Positions 53,641 through 62,677 are shown, numbered from the stretch's first letter. The stretch: 64,000 nt of DNA from Fibrella aestuarina BUZ 2 (GCF_000331105.1 NC_020054.1:979160-1043159); one strand, 5' to 3'. Translations and numbers: made by a program. Notes: generated by a model not told the origin, from the sequence alone.

Positions 53641-56600
53641 TTAGTCGTTTTGATTTAAAAGCCGGGTACTAGCCGCCGCTTGCTCACCCGTTTCGGGGTT
53701 CTGTGCCTGCACCTGTAGTATATAAATTCCTCTGGCAAGGGGCATTGTTTGCGCATCGTAGCGGCCAATTTGTACGGTTTCGGCGCAGTCGTAACAAGAA
53801 CCCTGCCGTTCAGTAACAATCCGGCCTGAGGCGTCGATCAGCCGCCATGTCCAGCTCAGCGGTTGGCCCGCCTGATTGTGTGTCATGAGCCAATTACTCT
53901 GCGCCTGCACCGGATTTGGCGCCGCAACCAGCCGCTGAATTGCTAAACCCGGCTTGTCGGAGACTACGAAAGTCAACGTCGCCTGTGCTGAATTATTGCT
54001 TAAGTCGAACACTTGAGCCCGAATCGTATACGTACCTGCCGCCAGATTACCCAACGAAATCAGGAACAGACCCTGCTGCCCATCAGCCGCCCCCGTATAA
54101 TAGTCGGCGATGCGAAAAGGTAAGTTGCTATCGAGCTGAAGCGTGGGGCCTCGGTTGGCCGTTGTCTGGGTCAGATTCACACCCGTTTCGTCGGCGACCT
54201 GCAGGCGTACCTGCACCACCGGCCCCTCCACAGTTGGGCGCTCGGCGGCGAGGTTACTGCCTACCACGCTCATTGTCAAGCTGGGTGGGCGCGTATCGGA
54301 GGTGCCCGAACTGGTAGCTGTGCCGCCCATCACTAGCTGCGCATAGGCCCCTACGGCGTCGGCTGTGCTGTCGGTCTGCACAGCATAGGCCTGCACCCGG
54401 CCAAAACCAAAGTTGGGCACCACATCAGCGGGCACCGTGAAGCTGACCGAAAAGCGGCCTTGCTGCACCGTGGCCTGCCCGGCAAACAACAGACTCTGGA
54501 ACGCATTGTAAGCATATGAGTCAGCATCGGGGGTGGCACGGGTACGTAGGCGCGTTGCTTTGTCGTAAATAAGCACTCGGGCCGTGCCGTTGAACGTACT
54601 GAGCACCGCTGTGCCGCCCGCCGCTCTGATTTCCCCATCGAGCGTGACGCGCTGCCCGGCCCGGATGGTGTCGGGGCGTGTTGCTACGAGCGCCCGACTA
54701 TTCAGCCGGGTAAAGGCAACACTGTTTTGGGGATACACCAGCCGCATCGACGGGTCGCCGAGCAGGGTGAAATTTCGGTTGAGGACGTCAGACAGGCTGT
54801 TATTTTTGGTGTCACGCATTACGTCGCCGAGGCGGGGCAACGTACCGGCGGCTTCCTGACCATTGCTTTCGATCGCCTTGAAAATAGCTCGGTAAAAGGC
54901 TTCGTTGAGCAGGTAATTGGTGTTGGCGTAGACCGGTCGGGCCGTCGTGAGCAGGCCAATGGCTCCACCCGCCCGGTCGAGCTGCGCCAGTTCGGCCCCC
55001 GATACTTCCACGGGGTTGTCGTAGCGGCCAAACGCGCAGGTCGCCGTGACGAACAACGGGAGACGGCTGTTTCTCCAGGCCAGAATGTCACCCACCGTCA
55101 GAATCTGTTCCTGCGCCCAGCCGTTCGTGCCGCCATGCCCGGCGTAGTTGATAATCAGTCGCCCGTCGTCGATGGCCCGCCCGATGGCCTGATTCACCTG
55201 CGGGGCTTTCTCGATAGGGCGGTCGAGGGCGTCCTTGCCGGTGGTGTCTTTTGGGTATTGCGCCAGAAACAGCCGTTCGGGTCGAAATTCGGGGTGATAG
55301 GCCTCGACCATCGCCGCCAGCCGGTCGGCATCCTGGTTGTGAATGTTGTAGTCGCCATCGTCGGCCACGAGCGTCAGTCGGCTGCGCCAGTCGCCTAGTA
55401 GGCGCTTGTCGGTGGCATACCGGATGAGTTTATCGACCACGTTGCGGGCTTCGGCGGGTGTTTTCACGGCGAGTCGCCCCACGCCAATGTCGAGCAGGTG
55501 ATTGCCAGCGGGTGTCTCAGCCCAGTCACCATCGGTGTCTTTCAGGAAGCCGAAATAGTCGTCGGAGCTAAAGCTGCGTACCGGGTCGAGCGATTCGCGG
55601 CTTTCGTAGGTCGGCACCAGGTTCGCCTGCTGTGTGGCCGGTAACAAACCGGCTTTGTTGCGAAAATCGTAGGAGGCATCGCCCATCAGCAACAGGTAGC
55701 GCAACGTGTTGGCCTGCCCCGTTGCCCGCCCACTCAGGAACCGGCAGTAGTCGCGGATGGCCGTTGGGTCTTGCTGCCCGGTCGAAAACTCGTTATAGAT
55801 CTGCTGCGGCGATACCACCAGGACCGTCAGCTTGTCGTTATCGCGCCGAAATTGCGCCAGCCGTTCCGCCTGGTCACGCCACGCATCGGGAGAGACGATG
55901 AGCAGGTTGGGCGTGGGCTGGGCGCGCAGGTTCTGGTTCGCCAGCCGGGTGATAGTAGCGGGCGTGCCCAGGTTGCGAGTCGTGTACAGGTAAAACGAAG
56001 CGCTATCGGCCACCGACCAACTGGCCTGCCCGTTGGCCAGCGCGTAGGTTTGCTGAACGGGGTTCGTCGGTTGCTGTACATCCCAAATAAGCAGGTCATT
56101 GGTGGCCTGTGTGGCCGCGTATCGTCCTGGTCCGCTACGTACCCAGATCGGTTGCTCATATTGGGCAATGAGGCGGCTGGTCTGTACGGTCAGGTAATCG
56201 AGGTAAGCCGCCGCGCCACTGGCTCCTAGTGCATCGTAGGTCAGCGTAAACGCCAGGTCATCGCCCGTATTGGACAACACGGCCTGCCCCGACACAAGCT
56301 GGGGGGCGCCGCGGGGGGCGTAGATGTAGCTGCTGATGGCCGGAAAGGAGGCCTTCACGACCGACTGCGTTCCCTGCGTCACGCCAAAGGCTGACGGTTG
56401 CAGCGACACCGCCACCGCCGAGAGCGTCACGAGGCTGGGTACGTTGGCCACTCGTCCTGGCAGCCGGAACGAAACCGTTTGTTGCGGGTAGAGCCCATAA
56501 CTGTCGCCCAGCCAATCGCGGCCCGAGTTTACGCCCGGCACCTTCGTGGTGTCGCGTTCGTAGACGGCATAATCCGTAAAGGTGCTGCTGATTGGCCCAC

Positions 56601-57123
56601 TGGTGAGTACGTCGGCGGGGCGGGTGGCGATGCGTTTGCCGTTGGTCGTCCCGATCGTCAGAAAATAAAAGGTGGTGTCGGTATAGGGGTTGAACTGGTG
56701 CCGGAACCGGCCGGTCCTGGCATCGCGGCTGATGGTGCGCGGCCCCTGCGCGTAGAAGAGCAACGCATCGCCCGCGTCGAAGCGGCCGTCGGTTTCGCCA
56801 CGTACCTGAATGGCGTTCTCTGTCAGGTCGGCCGGGCGAGGGGCGTTGTTGGGCTGAGGGAGCGGTGCCCCGCCATTGCCATACAAACGAAACAGGCGTG
56901 GGTCGGCGTTGGCAAAGGCGGGGTCAAGCTGGGTTAGTTTGGCGTAGTCGAGTTGGTAGACCCCCGTGCCCAGCACCCCAATTTTATACCACTTCCCCGT
57001 TGCCAGCACCGACTGCGCCAGCCCCGGAATCGACACGGCTGCCTGTAGGAAGCACACAGTCAGCAGGGCCACGAATTGCCTGTCTGTTCTTGCCCGTTTA
57101 TACCAACTGTATAGGTTCCTCAT
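53641..57123 (-). CDS. porU: Type IX secretion sortase PorU
   Basis: 1160 residues with a signal peptide (near residue 37). After a beta-rich N-terminal region comes the gingipain-like (C25) peptidase domain, about residues 400-760. Catalytic residues are His663 (INYAGHGGTNGW) and Cys696 (FVTATCAFGRYDNP). The C-terminal part (about 1050-1160) resembles a T9SS type A sorting domain (VAAPNPVQAQSNW, RGIYILQVQA). PorU removes the C-terminal signal of T9SS cargo and attaches it to the surface. It is read after the SprT-like gene and before porV. Confidence 0.94.
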   Translation of the reverse strand: MRNLYSWYKRARTDRQFVALLTVCFLQAAVSIPGLAQSVLATGKWYKIGVLGTGVYQLDYAKLTQLDPAFANADPRLFRLYGNGGAPLPQPNNAPRPADLTENAIQVRGETDGRFDAGDALLFYAQGPRTISRDARTGRFRHQFNPYTDTTFYFLTIGTTNGKRIATRPADVLTSGPISSTFTDYAVYERDTTKVPGVNSGRDWLGDSYGLYPQQTVSFRLPGRVANVPSLVTLSAVAVSLQPSAFGVTQGTQSVVKASFPAISSYIYAPRGAPQLVSGQAVLSNTGDDLAFTLTYDALGASGAAAYLDYLTVQTSRLIAQYEQPIWVRSGPGRYAATQATNDLLIWDVQQPTNPVQQTYALANGQASWSVADSASFYLYTTRNLGTPATITRLANQNLRAQPTPNLLIVSPDAWRDQAERLAQFRRDNDKLTVLVVSPQQIYNEFSTGQQDPTAIRDYCRFLSGRATGQANTLRYLLLMGDASYDFRNKAGLLPATQQANLVPTYESRESLDPVRSFSSDDYFGFLKDTDGDWAETPAGNHLLDIGVGRLAVKTPAEARNVVDKLIRYATDKRLLGDWRSRLTLVADDGDYNIHNQDADRLAAMVEAYHPEFRPERLFLAQYPKDTTGKDALDRPIEKAPQVNQAIGRAIDDGRLIINYAGHGGTNGWAQEQILTVGDILAWRNSRLPLFVTATCAFGRYDNPVEVSGAELAQLDRAGGAIGLLTTARPVYANTNYLLNEAFYRAIFKAIESNGQEAAGTLPRLGDVMRDTKNNSLSDVLNRNFTLLGDPSMRLVYPQNSVAFTRLNSRALVATRPDTIRAGQRVTLDGEIRAAGGTAVLSTFNGTARVLIYDKATRLRTRATPDADSYAYNAFQSLLFAGQATVQQGRFSVSFTVPADVVPNFGFGRVQAYAVQTDSTADAVGAYAQLVMGGTATSSGTSDTRPPSLTMSVVGSNLAAERPTVEGPVVQVRLQVADETGVNLTQTTANRGPTLQLDSNLPFRIADYYTGAADGQQGLFLISLGNLAAGTYTIRAQVFDLSNNSAQATLTFVVSDKPGLAIQRLVAAPNPVQAQSNWLMTHNQAGQPLSWTWRLIDASGRIVTERQGSCYDCAETVQIGRYDAQTMPLARGIYILQVQAQNPETGEQAAASTRLLNQND

Positions 57124-57147
57124 TCCGTGTTGCCTTACTCGTCTGCA

Positions 57148-57750
57148 CTATCCATCAATTTCCACGCCGACATCGGCCAGAATAGCGTAGGATCGACCCG
57201 ATTGCATGTCTTTACAAACGACGCGGGTGCGCCGTAACTTACCCCGAACGTAGGATTTTTTCCCAAACCGAAACACCTGACCCTCGGCTAGTTGGCGCAA
57301 GGTGGGTAATCCCGGCAGGGCAAGTGAGGCCGACGTGGGGTTATGTTGCCGTAACGCCTGCATCAGCAAGGGCTGGGCCGATGTGGTGGCGGCAGGGTTT
57401 GCCATGTAGGTACGTAGTGGCAGCAGCACGTCGGCCGGAAAAACGGGTTCGGTCAGCAAGGGAGCCATCAGCCTCTGAAACGTCGTCTGCCAGGTACGTC
57501 CGTGGGGCTTGCCCGGTCGCTTGTAGGTATGGTAAACGGCACAATGGGCAATCTCGTGGACCAGCGTAATCAGAAAGGCGTACGGGTTCAGGTCGGCGTT
57601 GACGCTGATATGCGTAGATCGGTCTGGCAGCGCCCGGAAATCGCCCAACCGCGTTTTACGAGGTCGCGACACCCGGAACCGGAACGGATACTGTTGCTGA
57701 AGCGCCCGACAATACGCTACCGCCGCCGCCGGTATGTGAGTGGAAAACAT
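57148..57750 (-). CDS. SprT-like zinc metallopeptidase domain protein
   Basis: 200 residues. TLVHEIAHCAVY gives the zinc motif HExxH (His65, Glu66, His69), and KPHGRTW provides the third His (83). This is the SprT-like pattern seen in SPRTN-type DNA-protein crosslink proteases and in many uncharacterised bacterial proteins. The C-terminus (GLPTLRQLAEGQVFRFGKKS) resembles a small beta-domain. It ends 24 bases before porU. A TACTTTTG element lies only 5 bases upstream of the ATG. The function is unknown. Confidence 0.88.
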   Translation of the reverse strand: MFSTHIPAAAVAYCRALQQQYPFRFRVSRPRKTRLGDFRALPDRSTHISVNADLNPYAFLITLVHEIAHCAVYHTYKRPGKPHGRTWQTTFQRLMAPLLTEPVFPADVLLPLRTYMANPAATTSAQPLLMQALRQHNPTSASLALPGLPTLRQLAEGQVFRFGKKSYVRGKLRRTRVVCKDMQSGRSYAILADVGVEIDG

Positions 57751-57767
57751 AGAACAAAAGTAAGTAT

Positions 57768-57830
57768 CAGGTCACCGTCTTCGGTTATGCCGCGACAGCC
57801 CAGCAACAGCGGACTGAAGACGGTGACCTG
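57768..57830 (-). terminator. Terminator after bioA
   Basis: CAGGTCACCGTCTTC and GAAGACGGTGACCTG form a perfect 15-bp stem starting 1 base after the bioA stop, with a 33-base loop. It also lies just before the SprT-like gene. Confidence 0.65.
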
Positions 57831-57831
57831 T

Positions 57832-59103
57832 TTACAACGTACCCAGCAGTGCCCGCACGGCGCCATAGGCCTGATCGAGTTGGGCATTGGTGGTGCAGTA
57901 GGGGGGCATTAGGTACAGCACATTGCCCAGCGGGCGCATCAGCACATCGCGCTCAAGCAGAAAATTGTAGGCTACGTCGCGGATGGTGTTGAAGTAGGAA
58001 GTTTGCCCATCCGTAACCAGATCAAAGGCCAGCAACGTACCCAACTGCCGCACGTTTTCCACGCGGGGCGTGCTGCGCAGTTCGTCGGCAAACAGGGCGT
58101 GCTGGGCAGCAATGCGCTCAATGTCGGCCATGCGGTCGGGCGTGAGCAGCAGGTCGAGGCTGGCTAGGCCCGCCGTGCAGGCCAACGGGTTGGCCGTGAA
58201 CGAGTGCCCGTGAAAGAGCGTCTTCATCCGGTCGGTCGAGAGGAAGGCGTCGTAAATGGCTTGTGTGCAGGTCGTCACGCCGAGCGCCATGGTGCCGCCC
58301 GTCAGCCCCTTTGACAGGCACATGAGGTCGGGCTTTTCGGTCAGGTAATGGCTGGCAAACAGCTTACCCGTGCGCCCAAAGCCGGTCATCACTTCGTCGG
58401 CAATGAGCAGCGCACCCTTGGCCCGCGCCATCGAAAAGAGTTGATCCAGCACGGCGGGTGCATACATGTTCATGCCACCCGACCCCTGCACCAGCGGCTC
58501 CACAATGAACGCCGCCACGTCGTCGGTGAACGCCGCTTTGGCCAGTTCGAGCACCTCCGCTTCGCGGCCTGGTATAGGCGTAGGCAGAAACGTGACGTCG
58601 AACAGGAACGGAGCAAACGGCGTAGTGAACGTCGACCGCCCACCTACGGCCATCGCGCCGAAGGTATCACCGTGGTAGGCGTCCTCAAAAGCGATGACTT
58701 TGCGGCGGGGCTGCCCGAGATTATGCCAGTACTGGAAAGCCATTTTCAGGGCCACTTCCACGGCCGTCGACCCATTGTCGGAGTAAAAAACCCGGCGTTG
58801 GTTGTCGGGCAGAATGGGCAGTAGTCGCTCCGCCAACTGAACTGCGGGCTCGTGGGTGAAACCGGCAAAGATGACGTGTTCGAGGGTGTGTAGCTGGTCG
58901 CTGATACGACTGGCGATGTGGGGGTGGGCATGACCGTGCAGGTTTACCCACCACGACGAAATCATATCAAGAATGGCGCGGCCATCAGCGGTATGCAACA
59001 CCGAGCCTTCGCCCCGCACAATGGGCACCGGCAACGGCGCCGTCTGCATTTGGGTAAATGGATGCCAAATGACGGCCTTGTCTCGTTGAGGAAGTTGACT
59101 CAT
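57832..59103 (-). CDS. bioA: Adenosylmethionine-8-amino-7-oxononanoate aminotransferase
   Basis: 423 residues. IWHPFTQMQT near the N-terminus and WWVNLHGHAHP are BioA hallmarks; PLP-binding residues are Asp236 (LLIADEVMTGFGRTG) and Lys265 (CLSKGLTGGTM). It converts KAPA to DAPA with SAM as amino donor in biotin synthesis. No other bio gene is in the window, so the pathway is split. Its leader contains a palindrome (59111-59128); no BirA-type operator was recognised. Confidence 0.94.
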   Translation of the reverse strand: MSQLPQRDKAVIWHPFTQMQTAPLPVPIVRGEGSVLHTADGRAILDMISSWWVNLHGHAHPHIASRISDQLHTLEHVIFAGFTHEPAVQLAERLLPILPDNQRRVFYSDNGSTAVEVALKMAFQYWHNLGQPRRKVIAFEDAYHGDTFGAMAVGGRSTFTTPFAPFLFDVTFLPTPIPGREAEVLELAKAAFTDDVAAFIVEPLVQGSGGMNMYAPAVLDQLFSMARAKGALLIADEVMTGFGRTGKLFASHYLTEKPDLMCLSKGLTGGTMALGVTTCTQAIYDAFLSTDRMKTLFHGHSFTANPLACTAGLASLDLLLTPDRMADIERIAAQHALFADELRSTPRVENVRQLGTLLAFDLVTDGQTSYFNTIRDVAYNFLLERDVLMRPLGNVLYLMPPYCTTNAQLDQAYGAVRALLGTL

Positions 59104-59110
59104 AGTAATA

Positions 59111-59256
59111 CCGAAGCTGGAGCTTCGGCCGCGAAATTAGCGCACATTGGTCAGGTACGTGCTAAATAACCCTGTCCAATCTGCCTATGCGCCAATTAGC
59201 CAGCTCGAAACTGGAGCTGTGTAAAAATGATCAACTACCGGAGCTGGCGCTTCAGC
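59111..59256. repeat. Three related GAGCTGG-type palindromes
   Basis: CCGAAGCTGGAGCTTCGG (59111-59128, perfect arms), CAGCTC-GAAACTG-GAGCTG (59201-59219) and ACCGGAGCTGGCGCTTCAG (59237-59255) resemble each other. They lie between gltA and bioA, the first directly upstream of bioA. Confidence 0.45.
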
Positions 59257-59269
59257 ATTATCAAAAAAA

Positions 59270-59301
59270 AAGGCCGTTGACCCAGAGTGGTCAACGGCCT
59301 T
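59270..59301 (-). terminator. Intrinsic terminator of gltA
   Basis: AAGGCCGTTGACC pairs with GGTCAACGGCCTT around a 6-base loop; on the minus strand the stem is followed by eight or more T. It lies 25 bases after the gltA stop. Confidence 0.9.
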
Positions 59302-59325
59302 GGATACAAAAATCAGGTCTTACTA

Positions 59326-60609
59326 TTACTTCCGGTCGCCGATGGCTACGAATTCGCGGAGGGTAGCGCCCGTGTAAATCTGACGCGGCCGACCGATGGG
59401 CTCTTTCTGCTCGCGCATCTCTTTCCACTGGGCAATCCAGCCCGGCAGGCGACCGATAGCAAACAACACGGTAAACATGTTCGTCGGGATGCCGAGGGCG
59501 CGGTAGATGATGCCCGAGTAGAAGTCGACGTTGGGGTAGAGTTTACGCTGAACGAAGTACGGGTCGTTCAGCGCGGCTTCTTCGAGCCCTTTGGCAATTT
59601 CCAGAACCGGGTCGTTCACGCCGAGCTTGTTGAGCACGTCGTCGGCGGCTTTTTTGATGATCTTGGCGCGCGGGTCGAAGTTTTTGTACACACGGTGACC
59701 AAACCCGAACAGTCGGAAGCCCGTCGTTTTCGCGTTTTTCGCCATGTCGATGTACTTCGCCACGTCGCCGCCACCCGCTTTGATCTCTTCCAGCATCTCG
59801 ATCACCTCCTGGTTGGCGCCACCATGCAGCGGTCCCCACAGGGCATTGATGCCCGCTGCGATCGACGAATAAATGTTGGCCTGCGACGAACCCACGAGCC
59901 GAACCGTGCTGGTCGAGCAGTTCTGTTCGTGGTCGGCGTGCAGAATCAGCAGCACGTTCAGCGCTTCAGCGACGACGGGGTCAACTTTGTAGTCTTCCAC
60001 CGGCAGCGCAAACATCATATTCAGGAAATTCGGAATATAATCGAGCTCATTTTTGGGGTAATTGGTCGGGTGTCCCAGTGAGCGTTTGTACGACCAGGTA
60101 GCGATCGTGGGCAACTTGGCCATCAGCCGCGTAATGTGCAGGTCGGTATTGTTGCTGCCATCATACGAATCGGGGTAGAAAGCGGCCATCGCGTTGACCA
60201 GCGACCCGAGCACACACATGGGGTGAGCACTCACCGGGAAGCCGTCAAAAATCTTCCGCATGTCTTCGTTGACCAGCGTGTGCCGACGAATCGCCGTGGC
60301 AAACGAGTCGTACTGCTCCTGTGTGGGCAGCTCGCCGTAGATCAGCAAATACGATACTTCCAGGAACGACGCCTTCGCCGCCAGCTCTTCAATTGAGTAG
60401 CCCCGGTACCGCAAAATTCCCTCTTCTCCATCCAGAAACGTAATGGCACTTTGGGTGGCTCCCGTGTTTTTGTAACCCCGGTCGAGCGTAACGTACCCCG
60501 TCTGATCGCGGAGAACGGAAATATCTACAGCCTTTTCATGTTCAGAGCCTTCCAAGGTGGGAAAGCTGTACGACTTGCCATCTACGATGAATTCAGCATT
60601 ACTTGCCAT
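59326..60609 (-). CDS. gltA: Citrate synthase
   Basis: 427 residues, type II hexameric-like length. The N-terminal EGILRYRGYSIEELA, GPLHGGANQEVIEML (catalytic His), and FRLFGFGHRVYKNFDPRA (second His and citrate-binding Arg) are clear; Asp of the catalytic triad is in NVDFYSGII. It condenses oxaloacetate and acetyl-CoA to enter the citric acid cycle. A near-consensus -7 (TAATTTCG, 60669-60662) lies upstream. Monocistronic with its own terminator. Confidence 0.96.
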   Translation of the reverse strand: MASNAEFIVDGKSYSFPTLEGSEHEKAVDISVLRDQTGYVTLDRGYKNTGATQSAITFLDGEEGILRYRGYSIEELAAKASFLEVSYLLIYGELPTQEQYDSFATAIRRHTLVNEDMRKIFDGFPVSAHPMCVLGSLVNAMAAFYPDSYDGSNNTDLHITRLMAKLPTIATWSYKRSLGHPTNYPKNELDYIPNFLNMMFALPVEDYKVDPVVAEALNVLLILHADHEQNCSTSTVRLVGSSQANIYSSIAAGINALWGPLHGGANQEVIEMLEEIKAGGGDVAKYIDMAKNAKTTGFRLFGFGHRVYKNFDPRAKIIKKAADDVLNKLGVNDPVLEIAKGLEEAALNDPYFVQRKLYPNVDFYSGIIYRALGIPTNMFTVLFAIGRLPGWIAQWKEMREQKEPIGRPRQIYTGATLREFVAIGDRK

Positions 60610-60861
60610 ACGTGCGTGGGAGAGCGTTAACGGTTTGTATGCCCGTTTATAGAGCAGCGGGCGAAATTAGTACCAAAACAATTTGTAATCCCCGCACGAT
60701 CGCCGAAAAGTTCAAGCAGACGGGGGTTTGTTCCTACAACCCTAAACCGGGAAGGGGAGTTTAAGCGGGACGCGTAATTCGCCCACCTACCCAATAAGTA
60801 GCAGCTTTGGAGCCTATACTACTCAGTCTTTCTGTTTAGATTTCCGTTAAAATCCTGCACG

Positions 60862-61512
60862 ATGTCTGCTCCACGCGTTAAAATCTGTTGCATCAGTACC
60901 CCCGCCGAAGCCCAATTGGCTATTCGCTACGGCGCTGCCGCCCTGGGTTTGGTTGGCCCCATGCCCAGCGGACCCGGCGTCATCACTGACGATGAAATTG
61001 CGGTCATTGCCAAAGCGGTGCCGCCGCCGATCGCTACCTTTTTGCTGACAAGCGAGACCGCCGCTGCCCGGATCATCGCCCATCAGCGGCGAGTCAATAC
61101 CAATACCGTACAACTGGTGGATGCCCTCACCGACGGGGCCTATGCCGATATCCGCGCGGCGCTGCCCGGTATCCGGCTTGTGCAGGTCATCCACGTGATC
61201 GACGAACGGTCACGCGACGAGGCCCTGCAAATTGCGCCGCACGTGGATGCGTTGCTGCTTGATAGCGGCAATCCCAATCTGGCCGTGAAAGAACTGGGCG
61301 GAACGGGGCGCGTACACAATTGGGCCATCAGCCGCCAGATTCGGGAGCAATCACCCGTGCCGATTTTTCTGGCTGGTGGCCTTCGCCCCGATAACGTCCG
61401 CCAGGCGATCGATGCCGTCGAACCTTTCGGTCTCGATCTATGCAGCGGGGTACGTACCCAGGGCCAGCTGGACGAAGCCAAACTGGCGGCGTTCATGAAG
61501 AATGTATACTGA
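60862..61512 (+). CDS. Phosphoribosylanthranilate isomerase-like protein (TrpF family)
   Basis: 216 residues, TIM barrel. VKICCIS carries the catalytic Cys9 in place of the usual KICG; Asp134 in ALLLDSG is the catalytic acid, and KELGGTGRVHNW and FLAGGLRPDNV bind phosphate. Residues near the N-terminus (GLVGPMPSGPGVI) differ from the usual TrpF G(F/L)xFxxxSxR motif. It lies alone, not with other trp genes, so it may be a paralogue with another substrate. It converges with kdsA. Confidence 0.75.
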   Translation: MSAPRVKICCISTPAEAQLAIRYGAAALGLVGPMPSGPGVITDDEIAVIAKAVPPPIATFLLTSETAAARIIAHQRRVNTNTVQLVDALTDGAYADIRAALPGIRLVQVIHVIDERSRDEALQIAPHVDALLLDSGNPNLAVKELGGTGRVHNWAISRQIREQSPVPIFLAGGLRPDNVRQAIDAVEPFGLDLCSGVRTQGQLDEAKLAAFMKNVY

Positions 61513-61515
61513 ATG

Positions 61516-61591
61516 ATGTACAATGAACAACGGGTCGAGTAACAAACTGCTGACGCAGCGCCAACGCCATTGTTCATCATTCATTGTACAT
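61516..61591. terminator. Hairpin between convergent trpF-like gene and kdsA
   Basis: ATGTACAATGAA (61516-61527) pairs with TTCATTGTACAT (61580-61591). The arms reach the kdsA stop codon. The word ATGATGTACAATG is shared with the 42-bp inverted repeat at 50761. Confidence 0.55.
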
Positions 61592-62415
61592 TACAAAATG
61601 GCCTCCCGCACCCGGATGAGCTTTTCGAGAAGGGCCTCCAATTGATCCAGGGGGAGCATATTGGCCCCGTCGGATTTGGCGCACGCGGGATCGGGGTGCG
61701 TTTCGATGAAGAGGCCGTCGGCACCAACGGCAATGGCGGCTTTGGCAATCGTGGCGATGAGGGCCGGTTTGCCGCCCGTAACGCCCGACGCCTGATTGGG
61801 TTGTTGCAGCGAGTGGGTGCAGTCCATCACTACGGGTACGCCGTGGGCCTGCATGGCGGGCAGGTTGCGGTAGTCGACCACCAGATCGCCATAACCAAAC
61901 GAGTTGCCCCGGTCGGTCAGGAAGACGGTAGCGTCGGGGTTCGCCGCTTTCACTTTTTCGACCGCAAACCCCATGCTTTCGCCCGACAGAAACTGCCCTT
62001 TTTTAACGTTGACGGCCTTGCCGGTCTGGGCCGCCGCTTCGATCAATTCGGTTTGCCGACACAGAAACGCCGGGATCTGCAACACGTCGACATACTCCGC
62101 TGCCATCGCCGCTTCGGGCGACTCGTGGATGTCGGTTACCGTGGGGATGTCGAAGGTGCGCCCTACTTCGGCCAGAATCGACAGCGCCAGTTCATCGCCG
62201 ATGCCGGTAAACGAGTTGAGTTTGGTGCGGTTGGCTTTGCGGTACGATCCTTTGAAGATATACGGAATCTGGAGGCGGTTGGTGATGGTTACGATGCGCT
62301 CGGCAATTTGCAGCGCCATGTCGCGGCCTTCAATGGCACAGGGGCCCGCCATCAGGAAAAAACGGTCGGGCCTCGTCAGGCTGGAGTCGGTATGTTTGAG
62401 TTTGGGTAGCTGCAT
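61591..62415 (-). CDS. kdsA: 3-deoxy-8-phosphooctulonate synthase
   Basis: 274 residues. MAGPCAIEGRDM (Cys26), FKGSYRKANRT, DIPTVTDIHES, VDVLQIPAFLCRQTELI and KKGQFLSGESMG are family stretches. The Cys in AGPC marks the metal-dependent class (as in Aquifex) rather than the metal-free E. coli type, which has Asn. It makes KDO-8-phosphate for lipopolysaccharide from arabinose-5-phosphate and PEP, so the organism has LPS. Confidence 0.95.
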   Translation of the reverse strand: MQLPKLKHTDSSLTRPDRFFLMAGPCAIEGRDMALQIAERIVTITNRLQIPYIFKGSYRKANRTKLNSFTGIGDELALSILAEVGRTFDIPTVTDIHESPEAAMAAEYVDVLQIPAFLCRQTELIEAAAQTGKAVNVKKGQFLSGESMGFAVEKVKAANPDATVFLTDRGNSFGYGDLVVDYRNLPAMQAHGVPVVMDCTHSLQQPNQASGVTGGKPALIATIAKAAIAVGADGLFIETHPDPACAKSDGANMLPLDQLEALLEKLIRVREAIL

Positions 62416-62440
62416 GGTAACGATGGATTGACCTATGCGG

Positions 62441-62448
62441 CAAAGGTA
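62441..62448 (-). promoter_or_regulatory. -7 element for kdsA
   Basis: TACCTTTG on the minus strand matches TAnnTTTG, 26 bases before the start. No -33 TTG seen. Confidence 0.4.
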
Positions 62449-62613
62449 CGGGTTCTGAGTGCGCTCCTGGTTTTCGGTTTACACTATTAACTGAGTAGAG
62501 TGCAGACCGTCTGTGAGCGGTTAGAGTGGACAGATAGGCGATAATAGACTTATTATTAGTGAGTTATCGGCTAATAAATGAATGTAATAAACGACCCGCT
62601 GGGTTAAAAATTG

Positions 62614-62645
62614 TTTGGCAATCCGTTGGCAAAGTGTTTTCTTTG
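62614..62645 (+). promoter_or_regulatory. Likely acpP promoter
   Basis: TTTG (62614-62617), 20 bases, then TTTCTTTG (62638-62645), one mismatch to TAnnTTTG. The leader would be about 26 bases. Confidence 0.45.
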
Positions 62646-62677
62646 CACAGTTTTTTACCAAAACAAAGACTACCAAA

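Noticed and set aside
59287..60081. 264-codon open frame on the plus strand
   Set aside because: Antisense to citrate synthase, which is unmistakable.
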